This document shows, piece after piece, positions 1 through 10,600 of a DNA stretch of 64,000 bases; position 1 is the stretch's first letter; the number at the start of each line of letters is the position of its first letter. The stretch is from positions 30,360 to 94,359 of the forward strand of contig JAPLDF010000030.1 in assembly GCA_026391835.1 (NCBI GenBank), read 5' to 3'. Below the pieces are notes generated by a model. It had not been told where the DNA came from. It did not search any database and was given only the letters and a program-made list of their open reading frames with translations. The translations under genes and the position numbers were made by a program. The DNA is from Bacteroidota bacterium (GTDB taxonomy: Bacteria > Bacteroidota > Bacteroidia > Bacteroidales > FEN-979).

Positions 1-1404
1 ATGCAGAAGATCAGGGGGCGTTCAATTTCCATGATCTTCCAGGAGCCGATGACCTCTTTAAACCCCGTATTTACATGTGGCGACCAGGTGATGGAGAGCC
101 TGAGGGTTCACCTGGCATATACCAGGAAACAGGCAAAGGAAAAGGTACTCGACCTTTTCCGTGAAGTGATGCTTCCGCGTCCGGCGGAGGTCTTCAGTTC
201 CTATCCGCACCAGTTGTCGGGCGGACAGAAGCAGCGGGTGATGATCGCCATGGCGATCTCGTGCAACCCGGCGGTCCTGATTGCGGATGAACCAACCACC
301 GCCCTGGATGTGACCGTTCAGAAAACCATCCTCGAACTCATGAAAAACCTTCAGGTATCCAGGAAGATGAGCATCCTGTTTATCACCCATGACCTTGGAA
401 TCGTTTCGGGCTTTGCCGACCGTGTTATGGTGATGAATAAAGGAAAAATCGTTGAAGAAGGGACCGTTGGAGATATTTTTCACCACCCCCGGCATCCCTA
501 TACCCGTGGATTGCTGGCGTGCAGGCCGCCTCTCGATATGCGGCTGAACCGCCTGCCAACGATTGAAAAATTCATGGTTGACGAACAGGTTGAATCGGAA
601 GGGGTCGTATCGCCCCTTCAGCGGAAAACAGCACACGAACGCATCTATGCCTGTGATCCGATCCTGAAGATTGAAAAGATCAGCAAGCGATACGGGTCAT
701 TTACCGCGCTTGAAAAAACAAGTTTCCTCGTCTACCCGGGCGAAACACTGGGAATTGTCGGAGAATCCGGCAGCGGAAAAACCACGCTTGCAAGGGTGGT
801 TCTGGAGCTCATTCCTGCCACAGCGGGAAGGGTTATTTACCGTGAGAAGGACATTACCAGGCTATCGGCCGGTAAACTCAAAAAATTGCGAAAGGACCTG
901 CAGATCATTTTCCAGGATCCTTACTCTTCACTGAACCCCAGGCTTGCGATAGGCCCCGCCATTCTTGAACCCATGAAAGTACACGGGCTGCATGAAAACG
1001 AACCGGGGAGAAAAGAGAAGGTGATGGAACTTCTTGAGAAGGTAGGGCTGAAGCAGGACCATTATTACCGCTATCCGCACGAGTTTTCGGGTGGCCAGCG
1101 ACAGCGGATCTGCATTGCCCGGGCGCTGGCTGTCGAGCCGCGGCTGATCATCTGCGATGAGTCGGTGTCAGCGCTTGATGTTTCAATCCAGGCCCAGGTT
1201 TTGAACCTGCTGAACGATTTAAAAAAAGACTACGGCCTCACCTACATTTTTATTTCACACGATCTTTCGGTAGTCAAATTCATGTCGGACAGGCTGATTG
1301 TGATGAAAAACGGGATCATCGTGGAGATGGGGGAGGCGGACGATGTTTATGCAAACCCGCAGTCGGCGTATACGAGGATGTTGCTGGAGGCGATTCCGGG
1401 ATGA
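1..1404 (+). CDS. Peptide ABC transporter, fused tandem ATPase subunit (5' partial)
   Basis: Cytoplasmic ATPase that would energise a dipeptide/oligopeptide (Dpp/Opp/nickel type) importer; two nucleotide-binding domains lie in one chain. The first domain shows its Q-loop ([10 protein letters not shown], residues 13-22), signature LSGGQ (72-76), Walker [10 protein letters not shown] (95-103) and switch His130, but its Walker A is missing because the window starts inside the gene; Met1 is therefore not the true start. The second domain is complete: Walker A GESGSGKT (254-261), Q-loop (304), FSGGQ (362-366), Walker [10 protein letters not shown] (385-393) and His420. The oligopeptide-transporter C-terminal extension follows each domain (HPYTRGLL near 165). 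The fused DppD-DppF architecture is common in Bacteroidota. The permeases and binding protein must lie upstream, so the substrate is inferred from family only. Confidence 0.93.
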   Translation: MQKIRGRSISMIFQEPMTSLNPVFTCGDQVMESLRVHLAYTRKQAKEKVLDLFREVMLPRPAEVFSSYPHQLSGGQKQRVMIAMAISCNPAVLIADEPTTALDVTVQKTILELMKNLQVSRKMSILFITHDLGIVSGFADRVMVMNKGKIVEEGTVGDIFHHPRHPYTRGLLACRPPLDMRLNRLPTIEKFMVDEQVESEGVVSPLQRKTAHERIYACDPILKIEKISKRYGSFTALEKTSFLVYPGETLGIVGESGSGKTTLARVVLELIPATAGRVIYREKDITRLSAGKLKKLRKDLQIIFQDPYSSLNPRLAIGPAILEPMKVHGLHENEPGRKEKVMELLEKVGLKQDHYYRYPHEFSGGQRQRICIARALAVEPRLIICDESVSALDVSIQAQVLNLLNDLKKDYGLTYIFISHDLSVVKFMSDRLIVMKNGIIVEMGEADDVYANPQSAYTRMLLEAIPG

Positions 1405-1427
1405 CAGGCGGACAGGCGGACAGGCGG
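1404..1427. repeat. Octamer tandem repeat ACAGGCGG x3
   Basis: Three perfect copies of ACAGGCGG, beginning at the last base of the ABC ATPase stop codon. The same octamer occurs at 46673-46696 and, on the other strand, at 47382-47413. Confidence 0.85.
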
Positions 1428-1449
1428 ACGAGTGTATGAATGGTAGAGA

Positions 1450-1463
1450 CGAGGCATGCCTCG
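1450..1463. repeat. Perfect palindrome CGAGGCATGCCTCG
   Basis: A 14-bp perfect palindrome with a GCATGC core in the gap before RNase R. The same core with other arms occurs twice inside the ferredoxin-like gene at 33202-33215 and 33306-33327. It has no downstream T-run, so a terminator role is not supported. Confidence 0.7.
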
Positions 1464-1506
1464 ACTGTACGAATGAATAGGCAAAATGAAATTAAATACG
1501 GCAATT

Positions 1507-3660
1507 ATGGCAAAGAAAAAGAGTTTAAGCGGCAGTGAGAAGAATACGTTTGTAAAGTCGGTACTGGATGTGTTCCAGAACAACCCTTACAGCAGTTTCA
1601 ATTATAAGCAGGTAGCCGCGAGGCTTGGCATCCAGGACAGGGCAAGCAAGGACCTGATCAGCCTGATTGTTGGGCAGTTGTTTAAAAGCCAGGAACTTGC
1701 CATGAGCAAGCGCGGAAAATACCAGATCAACCGGGAAAGTCCCCGGTTTACCAAGGAGGTAATCACCTCGCTTGTGGGTACTGTTGACATGAAACAAACG
1801 GGGAAGGCATATGTAATCCCGGAAGACAAATCGGAGGATGTTTTCATTGCCGCCACGAATACAAACCATGCCCTTCACGGCGACAAGGTGAAGGTGTTCA
1901 TTTTTCCCAGGCGGAAGGGGCACAAGCTGGAGGGAGAGATTTCGGAGATCATCAGGCGGAACAAAAAGCAATTTGTCGGCACCATCGAGACTTCAAAGAA
2001 TTTTGCATTTCTGAGGCCGGATAATGCCACGATGCCGGTGGATATATTCATTCCCAACACCAAGTTGAACGGCGCAAAAAACGGGCAGAAAGTTGTGGTT
2101 GTCATCACCGAATGGCCTGTCCAGTCGGCCAATCCTTTCGGTGAAGTAAAGGAGGTACTTGGGAAGCCGGGGGACAACCGTGTGGAGATGCAGTCGATCC
2201 TGGCTGAAATTGACTTTCCACTCTCTTTTTCTCCCAGGGCGGAGAAAGAAGCTGCCTCATTTCCGGATGCGATCCCCGAGGCGGAAATTGCCAAACGCAA
2301 GGATTTCAGGCAGGTTTTCACCATCACGATAGATCCCGAGGACGCCAAGGATTTTGACGATGCTATTTCGTTGCGGGCTCTGGACAACGGGCACTGGGAA
2401 ATCGGGGTTCACATTGCCGATGTTTCATATTATGTAAGGCCGGGATCGGCCATTGAAGAGGAGGCCGTTGAACGGGGAACCTCAGTATACATGGTTGGGC
2501 GTACCATCCCGATGCTTCCCGAGCGGTTGTCGAACGGGTTGTGTTCGCTGAAACAGGATGTGGACCGGTTGTGCTTTTCGGCGGTATTTGAAATGGATGA
2601 AAAGGCCAAAATCTATTCCGAGTGGTTTGGCAAGACGGTGATCAAATCAAACAGGCGTTTTTCCTATGAAGAGGTCCAGGCGATCATTGAATCTGGCACG
2701 GGGGAGTATTCATCCGAGATCGCTGTTTTCAACAAAGTAGCGTTGAAACTGCGCGAAGAGCGATTCCAGAAAGGTTCCTTCAATTTTGAAACCCAGGAGG
2801 TCCGGTTTAAACTGGATGACCAGGGCAGGCCCCTGGCTATTTACCTGAGGGAGATGAAAGATGCCAACAAACTGATCGAAGATTATATGTTGCTTGCCAA
2901 CCGCAAGGTTGCTGAGTTCATCGGTAAAAAGAAGGACAACCAGGCTGTAAAGACATTTGTTTACCGGGTTCACGACACGCCAAATCCCGAAAAGCTTGAG
3001 AATTTCACACAATTTGTGGAGCGGCTTGGTTATAAACTCAAGATCAGTTCAAAGAAATCGCTGGCCGACTCGTTCAACAAGTTGTTCAACGACATCAAGG
3101 GAACCGGTACCGAGACCATGATCGAAACCATTGCCATCCGTACGATGTCGAAGGCATATTATTCCACCAACAACATTGGCCACTACGGGCTGGCGTTTCC
3201 GTTTTATTCACACTTCACATCGCCCATCCGCCGTTACCCCGACCTGATGGTTCACCGGCTTCTATTCGACTACATGCACAATGCCCCGTCGGTTTCAAAG
3301 GAGGTTTACGAACCGATGTGTGAACACGCCTCGGAGATGGAACGCCGTGCGGTGGATGCCGAACGGATGTCGGTAAAATACAAGCAGGCTGAATACATGC
3401 TTGACAAGGTGGGGCAGCAGTTTGATGCCCTGATATCGGGGGTGAGCAAATGGGGCATCTTCGCTGAAATCATCGGCACCAAATGTGAAGGGATGATCCG
3501 ACTCCGCGACCTGGAGGACGATTACTATTACCTTGATGAGGAGAATTACCAGATCATGGGGCAACGTCACGGGAATATATACAAACTCGGGGCGAAGCTG
3601 AGGATCCGGGTAAAACGGATCGACCTGGCCAGGAAGCAGATGGATTACGAGATGGTATAA
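1507..3660 (+). CDS. rnr: Ribonuclease R (RNB family 3'-5' exoribonuclease)
   Basis: Processive hydrolytic 3'-5' exoribonuclease that degrades structured RNA in the cytoplasm. The order is typical: an N-terminal winged-helix segment (about residues 10-60), two cold-shock/OB segments (about 85-200), the RNB catalytic domain with the Asp cluster DPEDAKDFDDAIS (near residue 276) that binds the metals, and a C-terminal S1 domain (about 635-715, starting FDALISGVSKWG). Length of about 717 residues fits the family. The start at 1507 (MAKKKS) is preferred because homologues begin with this basic stretch; an in-frame ATG at 1486 would add seven residues, and neither has a clear Shine-Dalgarno. The next gene begins 11 bases after the stop, so co-transcription with the sensor kinase is possible, though function does not link them. 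Confidence 0.96.
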   Translation: MAKKKSLSGSEKNTFVKSVLDVFQNNPYSSFNYKQVAARLGIQDRASKDLISLIVGQLFKSQELAMSKRGKYQINRESPRFTKEVITSLVGTVDMKQTGKAYVIPEDKSEDVFIAATNTNHALHGDKVKVFIFPRRKGHKLEGEISEIIRRNKKQFVGTIETSKNFAFLRPDNATMPVDIFIPNTKLNGAKNGQKVVVVITEWPVQSANPFGEVKEVLGKPGDNRVEMQSILAEIDFPLSFSPRAEKEAASFPDAIPEAEIAKRKDFRQVFTITIDPEDAKDFDDAISLRALDNGHWEIGVHIADVSYYVRPGSAIEEEAVERGTSVYMVGRTIPMLPERLSNGLCSLKQDVDRLCFSAVFEMDEKAKIYSEWFGKTVIKSNRRFSYEEVQAIIESGTGEYSSEIAVFNKVALKLREERFQKGSFNFETQEVRFKLDDQGRPLAIYLREMKDANKLIEDYMLLANRKVAEFIGKKKDNQAVKTFVYRVHDTPNPEKLENFTQFVERLGYKLKISSKKSLADSFNKLFNDIKGTGTETMIETIAIRTMSKAYYSTNNIGHYGLAFPFYSHFTSPIRRYPDLMVHRLLFDYMHNAPSVSKEVYEPMCEHASEMERRAVDAERMSVKYKQAEYMLDKVGQQFDALISGVSKWGIFAEIIGTKCEGMIRLRDLEDDYYYLDEENYQIMGQRHGNIYKLGAKLRIRVKRIDLARKQMDYEMV

Positions 3661-3671
3661 GGGATTTCATC

Positions 3672-6600
3672 TTGAGAAACATAATTTCAGTAATTACTTT
3701 CTTATTCCTGTTGTTTGCAAACGGATGGTACTCCAATGCCCAAAACGCAAACTACTCCTTTACAAATTATACGACTGTACAGGGCTTACCCAATAACAAT
3801 ATTGCTTCAATATGCCAGGATAGCCGCGGTTTTTTATGGATTGCGACGCTCGAGGGATTAAGCCGGTTTGACGGGAAAAATTTCAAGAACTTTTATGCCG
3901 GCAAGAATGACAGTGTTGTCAGCAGCAACACGTTCGGAATGGTGCATGAGTATAAAAAAGGACATCTGGTGTTAGATATCGTGCCAGTGGGGGTAATTTG
4001 TTTTAATACCAATACAGAAACCTTTTATAAAACAACAATATCGGGCAGAAGAGATATTCGGATTACCAAATCGTCGCACGGAGATATCTATTTCCTGGCA
4101 GCATGTAACAAAGCCTACATTCTCAACAATAAACTGGAGATAAAAGATAGTATTGCAAAGCCTCCAAATGAACCGATGGGCTATAATCTGTATGCATATT
4201 ATTTCAGTGATAGCAGCTTGTTAATAAAATCCAGAAGTACATTTTATTTTTACAATACCAAGACAAAAAATTACGCAGAAATACCCGTTGATTTTGATTC
4301 CCCGGGGCAAGGGAGTAATTGGACCTTCCGCTATCTGGACCCGGTTGGCCAGCAATTATACTTTGCAGATTACTACAATGGACTATACCGGTATTCGCTA
4401 AAAACGCATAAAACAGAACACCTGAACAGAGGTGATGGTAGCGGGCTTTGTGTAAAAAGCAATATCATGCAAATCGTACCCAGGGAAAACAATGAACTCT
4501 GGTTTTTAACAAACCACGGCATTGATGTATGGAATACCCGGACAAATACCATGTCGGTGATTCAGTCCAACACCAGTAAAAGTAATTCCCTGGCTTATAA
4601 CATCACGACCTGTGCTTTTACGGATAAAAGCAATGGTATTTGGATCGGGACATACAAAGGCCTGAGTAAACTAAATGCCAATACATTAAAAATAAAAAGT
4701 TGGTCTGACGGTTTTAGTACAAATCAGGATAACAGTTTAATGAGTGTGGTAGAGGGGAGCGATGAAAACATATATGTTTCACTATATTTCTCAAAGGTTT
4801 ACCAGTTAAACAGCACGACCAATAAAATCACAGCATGGCAGCATCCGCTTAATAATTCTACCTGGAACCTTTTTGCAAGAGGCGATGAAATAATTAAAAT
4901 CGGGAGTGGAAACAGCCTGTTAAGTTATAATACAAAAACAAATAAATTCACGGTATTGGATTATCTGAAGCCGTATTATCCCGACATTGACATCATAACT
5001 TTAGGCTTTGTACACAGCAATGGGGATGAATGGTATTCCGCAAATAAGGGCGGAGGATTTGTACGCAAACTGGCAAACAGAAATTGTTTTAAGACCTATA
5101 AAACGGGCGATGGCGTCAACCGGTTCGCCAGTAGTTATTACTGTTACTATACAGAAGATGATCACGGAGACCTGTGGTTCGGGGTCAACAAAAGCAGCCT
5201 TCTGCTCCACTGGAACAGTAAAACAGACAGGTTTGAAGAAATTAACTTTTCGAGAACTAAAGGCACTGAAAACAGGCTCCTTCCGGGCATTAATGATATC
5301 ACACATGATACTGCCGGTAATATCTGGGTGGCTTTTGACGGTGGCGGGCTGTTAAAATATACCCCGGGGAATAACTCGTCAGTTCTTTATTCTGTTACTG
5401 ACGGGTTACCAGCCACCCATATCTCCTTTCTGCAATTTGATAAAAAAAACCGCTTATGGCTGGGGACAATAAATGGCCTGTCGTGTTTTATTATCAATGA
5501 AAACCGGTTTGAAAACTTTAAAAACGAGAATGGCTTGCCTGACGATTATTTCGACAGCTACTGCCGCTATTTTGATGCGAAGAAAAACCTCCTCTGGTTC
5601 GGCTCCAGCACCACCTTAATGTCATTTAATCCGGAAGATTTGTTAAACAGCAACAAGCAAAAATTTCCGGTGTATATAGATGAAATCATCATTAACGGAA
5701 AACGGTTATCCGATACCCTGCAAAATCATCTGGCCTTAAAAGCAGATGAAAATAATTTACTTTTTCATTTTACAGCCATAGATTTAACCAACGGAAAAGA
5801 GATAGAATACAGTTATAAAATGGAGGGAGCCGATAAAAGCTGGATATATAACAGCACAAACCAGTCTGCATCGTATGCCAATATAAAGCCGGGTACTTAT
5901 ATCTTTAAAGTGAGGGCCAGGTATAAAGGTGAAAACCATTGGATTGAAATAAAAGAACCCTTTGAATTCAAGATTGCTACGCCATGGAGCAGAAGCTGGT
6001 GGTTCTTTCTGCTGATGGTTGGTTTGTCAGGATTTTTAGGTTGGTTCATCATCAGAACCTACTATTTGCGGAGATTGGAAAAGCAGGCGGCAATTATTGA
6101 AAAACAGCAGGCTATCAGTGAAGAACGCAGCCGGATTGCGGCCGACATGCATGATGACATGGGAGCAGGTCTCAGCCGTATCCGTTACCTGAGCGCCTCC
6201 ATGAAAAATGAAATTCAGGATGAAAAGCTGAAGCACAATTTAGATACCCTCATCAGCAGCAGTGATAATTTGGTCGATAAAATGAATGATATCATCTGGA
6301 CACTGAATACGGGAGATGAAAGCCTGGAAGAAGTAATCTACTATATCCGCAGCCAGTGCAGCGAAATGCTCGACAATGCCGGTGTTGGCTTTGAATATGT
6401 TATTCCGGAAACGATTCCCGATTTGATCATCAGCAGCGAAATCAAACGTAATCTCTATTTAGCGATCAAAGAGGCGACACACAATGTAATCAAGCATGCG
6501 CATGCAACCCAGGTGAACCTGCTTATTCAAATCGGTCAGCAAATCACCATCAGGGTTAGTGACAACGGAAAAGGATTCAATACAGAAGAGCTTACATCCA

Positions 6601-6713
6601 AAGGGAATGGTCTCGTCAACTACCAGAAAAGAATGGCCGTCATCAAGGGGAAGGTGCAATATCATTCGGACAAAGCAGGAACGGAAATCTGCTTCGAAGT
6701 TCCCTTACCATAA
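3672..6713 (+). CDS. Reg_prop/Y_Y_Y sensor histidine kinase (NarX-like transmitter)
   Basis: Membrane sensor kinase of the Bacteroidota 'two-component propeller' class. It starts with TTG at 3672, 11 bases after rnr; the first 23 residues are a signal peptide ending near NAQ. Residues about 27-660 are Reg_prop beta-propeller repeats (motifs such as IASICQDSRGFLWIAT and GNIWVAFDGGGL), then a Y_Y_Y domain (about 665-765), one transmembrane segment (about 775-798), and a HisKA_3 dimerisation helix (DMHDDMGAGLSRIR, phospho-acceptor His827), then a HATPase_c domain (N box near IKEATHNVIKHAH, G box DNGKGF). It lacks the fused receiver and AraC domain of hybrid (HTCS) proteins; its partner is the NarL-type regulator 56 bases downstream. 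This gene is richer in A+T than its neighbours. The ligand is unknown; the adjacent secreted-protein cluster is a plausible target. Confidence 0.93.
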   Translation: MRNIISVITFLFLLFANGWYSNAQNANYSFTNYTTVQGLPNNNIASICQDSRGFLWIATLEGLSRFDGKNFKNFYAGKNDSVVSSNTFGMVHEYKKGHLVLDIVPVGVICFNTNTETFYKTTISGRRDIRITKSSHGDIYFLAACNKAYILNNKLEIKDSIAKPPNEPMGYNLYAYYFSDSSLLIKSRSTFYFYNTKTKNYAEIPVDFDSPGQGSNWTFRYLDPVGQQLYFADYYNGLYRYSLKTHKTEHLNRGDGSGLCVKSNIMQIVPRENNELWFLTNHGIDVWNTRTNTMSVIQSNTSKSNSLAYNITTCAFTDKSNGIWIGTYKGLSKLNANTLKIKSWSDGFSTNQDNSLMSVVEGSDENIYVSLYFSKVYQLNSTTNKITAWQHPLNNSTWNLFARGDEIIKIGSGNSLLSYNTKTNKFTVLDYLKPYYPDIDIITLGFVHSNGDEWYSANKGGGFVRKLANRNCFKTYKTGDGVNRFASSYYCYYTEDDHGDLWFGVNKSSLLLHWNSKTDRFEEINFSRTKGTENRLLPGINDITHDTAGNIWVAFDGGGLLKYTPGNNSSVLYSVTDGLPATHISFLQFDKKNRLWLGTINGLSCFIINENRFENFKNENGLPDDYFDSYCRYFDAKKNLLWFGSSTTLMSFNPEDLLNSNKQKFPVYIDEIIINGKRLSDTLQNHLALKADENNLLFHFTAIDLTNGKEIEYSYKMEGADKSWIYNSTNQSASYANIKPGTYIFKVRARYKGENHWIEIKEPFEFKIATPWSRSWWFFLLMVGLSGFLGWFIIRTYYLRRLEKQAAIIEKQQAISEERSRIAADMHDDMGAGLSRIRYLSASMKNEIQDEKLKHNLDTLISSSDNLVDKMNDIIWTLNTGDESLEEVIYYIRSQCSEMLDNAGVGFEYVIPETIPDLIISSEIKRNLYLAIKEATHNVIKHAHATQVNLLIQIGQQITIRVSDNGKGFNTEELTSKGNGLVNYQKRMAVIKGKVQYHSDKAGTEICFEVPLP

Positions 6714-6757
6714 ATTACCCTAATAAACCTTATATTTTTTTCATATAGCCAAGCATT

Positions 6758-6765
6758 TATCTTTG
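6758..6765 (+). promoter_or_regulatory. Bacteroidota -7 element TATCTTTG
   Basis: Matches TAnnTTTG and ends four bases before the ATG of the response regulator. Transcription from it would give a message with almost no leader. Confidence 0.5.
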
Positions 6766-6769
6766 CATC

Positions 6770-7390
6770 ATGATCAGTATTGTTATCGTCGAAGATTTAG
6801 AAGAGATAAGGTCCGGCCTTGTGCAGTTGCTCAAGCAGCAAGAGGACTTCCTGGTGCTGTCAGCTTTTCACGATGGTGTTGATGCCATGCCGGAAATTAT
6901 TGAATTGCAACCCGACATTGTCATCATGGATATCAACATGCCCGGTATGAGCGGAATAGATTGCATCCGGCAAATTAAGGATCATTGTCAGGGGACCCAG
7001 TTTATGATCTTCACGATTTACGAAAATGATGAAAAAATCGTTGATGCCCTTGCCGCAGGCGCCAGCGGTTACCTGCTTAAAAAGACATCACCCGACAAAA
7101 TGGTTGAAGCCATTAAAGAACTTCATCAGGGTGGCAGCCCCATGAGCAGTCAGATCGCACGCAAAGTAATCGGTTACTTCAAAGAAGCAAAACCTGAGGA
7201 TAACAACCAGCTGACGAAAAAAGAAAATGAAATATTGCTGCTGTTATCGAAAGGATTTTTATATAAAGAAATTGCCGGCAAGCTGTCCATTACAATGGGT
7301 ACGGTAACGCAACACATCCACCACATTTATGAAAAACTGCATGTTGCCAACCGGACGGAAGCCATCAATAAAGTATTTGGAAGAAAGTAA
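6770..7390 (+). CDS. NarL/FixJ-family response regulator
   Basis: DNA-binding response regulator. The receiver domain (1-120) has the acidic pair Glu8/Asp9, phospho-acceptor Asp54 (VIMDINMPG) and the conserved Lys near 105. A LuxR-type helix-turn-helix follows (about 141-206, LTKKENEILLLLSKGFLYKE then the recognition helix around TMGTVTQHIHHIYEKL). At 206 residues it is normal for the class. It lies directly after the HisKA_3 kinase, the kinase type that pairs with NarL regulators, so the two form a two-component system. The following gap (7391-7658) shows no clear promoter; control of the adjacent secreted proteins is inferred from position only. Confidence 0.95.
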   Translation: MISIVIVEDLEEIRSGLVQLLKQQEDFLVLSAFHDGVDAMPEIIELQPDIVIMDINMPGMSGIDCIRQIKDHCQGTQFMIFTIYENDEKIVDALAAGASGYLLKKTSPDKMVEAIKELHQGGSPMSSQIARKVIGYFKEAKPEDNNQLTKKENEILLLLSKGFLYKEIAGKLSITMGTVTQHIHHIYEKLHVANRTEAINKVFGRK

Positions 7391-7658
7391 CAACCACCTT
7401 CTCTAAATCCTGAACCGCAACGCATGAGTATTGCGCTGTGCGCCCGCCGCCTAATGTTCGGGATTACTATCAGACTTCTGTAAAAGTCAGTAAGATTAAT
7501 TTTCAACCGGAAATTGTTCCAGGCTGAAGAGCCGGAGTATTGCCTTGAAACTTGATGGTGGTCACTCCGTTAAAACACCGCGCATTTAAAAGAATAGGGG
7601 AATGGCCAGGTGAACGATCTGAAATTGTTAAATAAAGTTGTTAAAAACCAACCGAAGA

Positions 7659-10600
7659 ATGAAAACCACATCCATTTTTATCGTTATTCTGCTGCTTCAT
7701 AGCAGTTTACTGTTTTCGCAGGTAGCCATCAACACCGATGGCAGTCCGCCCGATCCCACGGCCATGCTCGATGTGAGTTCAACAAACCGGGGGTTGCTGA
7801 TCCCACGCATTTCAACTGCCGCCCGCAACCTGATCCCATCGCCGGCGACAGGCCTGTTGATTTATAATACGGACGACAATCAATTCAACTATTATAACGG
7901 GAGTTACTGGTATCAATTGGGAGGGACCCCCATTAATTCAGCCATCGGAACCCTGAGCCCGGGAGGCGGTGTTGCCATCAGCGTTTCGCCCGGGGCACTG
8001 CCTGATAATTCAGCCATGCTGGACGTCAGCAATCCCAGCAGGGGAGTGTTAATCCCTAGAATTTCAACGGCAGCCCGTGAGGCAATGACATCCCCTGCAA
8101 CAGGGTTAATTACATATAATACGGATGCAAATATTCTATTTTTCTACAATGGAAGCCAGTGGATCACCTTATGTACTGTTTCCACAGGGATTGCGGGTGC
8201 CGCCGGGAGCCAGCCTGCAGTCGGGGTGGCTGTCAATGCAGGGAATTCAGGCCCCGATCCTTCCGCCATGCTGGATATCTCCTCTGCTGACAAAGGATTA
8301 CTGATACCAAGACTGTCAAGTTCCGAACGGGAGGCATTGCTCCCTGTTACAGGACTTGCTATTTACAATACAACCACCGGTACCATTGAGTATAATAACG
8401 GGACAACCTGGTGCCAGGTGGATTCCTACCTGAGTGAATCCCCGGTGGCGGGAACACATATCCCTACAACCAGCCAGATCGAATGGCACTGGACTTCCGT
8501 GGCACGTGCTGCCGGGTATAAGTGGAACACGATTGATGATATGAGTTCAGCTACAGATTTGGGCAACACAACAACGTTCCTGGAAACGGGTCTGACCTGC
8601 GGCGCGTCCTATACCCGGTATGTATGGGCCTACAGCGGCTGCGGATTGGTAACGCCAGCCACATTGACGCAATCGACGCAGCTTTGTTCACTCTGTCCCA
8701 CCTCCATCACGGTTGACCACCTGGCCACCAACGGTGTTGCTCCTGTGGATAAAACAGTAACATACGGCATTGTTACGAATATCCCCGGAGAGACCTCAAA
8801 ATGCTGGATTTCCAGCAACCTTGGCGCGGACCACCAGGCAATTTCCGTTGACGATGCCACCGAAGCCTCTGCAGGCTGGTACTGGCAATTTAACAGAAAG
8901 CAGGGGTATAAACATGATGGCACCTACCGTACACCCAATACGCCATGGATATCAGGTATCAGTGAAAATTCAGACTGGATAACAGCCAGCGACCCATGTA
9001 ACATTGAACTTGGAACCACCTGGCGATTACCCACCTACACCGAATGGAACAATGTAAACTCAAACGGAGGTTGGACAAACTGGAACGACCCGTGGGGCTC
9101 CGGCTTGAAACTCCATGCTGCCGGGTACCTGCATGGCGCCGATGGATCACTGGACTATTGCGGCTTAAACGGCACCTACCAGAGTAGTACGCAGGGCGAT
9201 GCCGATAACGGCGGGTACCTGAACTTCCTCAGTGGGTCCAGCTACATGAACTACTTCAGCAAGGCGTACGCTTTCTCTGTCCGATGTATGAAGGATCCTG
9301 GCATCCCTGTTCCAGCGTGCGGAACATCCATTACCGTCAGTCACCTGGCCACCGGCGGTGTGGCTCCTGTGGATAAAACGGCAACCTACGACATTGTTAC
9401 AAATATTGCCGGGGAATCTACAAAATGCTGGATTTCCAGCAACCTCGGATCAGACCACCAGGCAGCTAATGTTGATGATGCAACATTTGAGTCGGCAGGC
9501 TGGTACTGGCAATTCAACCGAAAACAGGGGTACTCCAATGACTGGTTATGGCCATACCCATCGTGGACGATCACCGGGATCTCTGAAAATTCAGACTGGC
9601 AGACCGCCAACGATCCGTGTACCCATGAACTGGGCAGCGGCTGGCGCATTCCAACCTATACCGAATGGGTTGCGGTAAGTACCGCCGGAAGCTGGGCCAA
9701 CTGGAACGGACCGTGGAATTCCGGATTGAAACTGCATGCCGCCGGACTCCTGAACTACAGTGACGGAGTGTTGTATAATCGCGGCTCGGGTGGTTTCTAC
9801 TGGAGTAATACACAGGTCAACGATGGAGAAGGCTGGGACCTGGGTTTCGGCGCCAATAACTGCGATATGGGCGGAGGCACAAAGCCGTTCGGTTTTTCAG
9901 TGCGGTGCCTTAAAGACCCCACACCCATTCCTTTTACATGTGGTTCTTCCTTTACAGTCAACCATTTGATCGCAAACGGAATCGCCCCCGTAGATAAATC
10001 CGTGACCTACAGCACGGTGAACAATATTACAGGAGAACCATCAAAATGCTGGATATCGAGCAACCTCGGATCCGATCACCAGGCCACCAACTTCGATGAT
10101 GCAACTGAGGCCTCTGCCGGCTGGTACTGGCAGTTCAACCGTAAGCAGGGATACAAGAATGACGGAACGAATTTAACGCCGTCATGGATTGGTGGATCTA
10201 ATTGGGAAGACGCCAACTGGGAGGCCGCCAACGATCCATGTACCCTTGAACTTGGAAGCGCCTGGCGTATTCCGACCTATACAGAATGGGATAACGTGCG
10301 GATAGCTGGAAACTGGACGGACTGGAATGGCCCGTGGAATTCCGGGTTGAAGCTGCATGCCGCGGGATACCTCGATTCCTATAATGGTTTCCTTATAGGG
10401 CAGGGCACATATGGCCAATACTGGGGAAGTAATCAGAATTATGACCACGGAAGTGGCTGGAACATGTATTTTTCCGGTTATGTATGTTTCCAGTACGCGC
10501 TTGATAAGACGTATGGGAACCCGCTGCGCTGCCTGAGCGGTGTTGCCGACCCCGTGGCCCTTCCCACGGTAACGACCACGGAAATAAGTAATATCGCTGG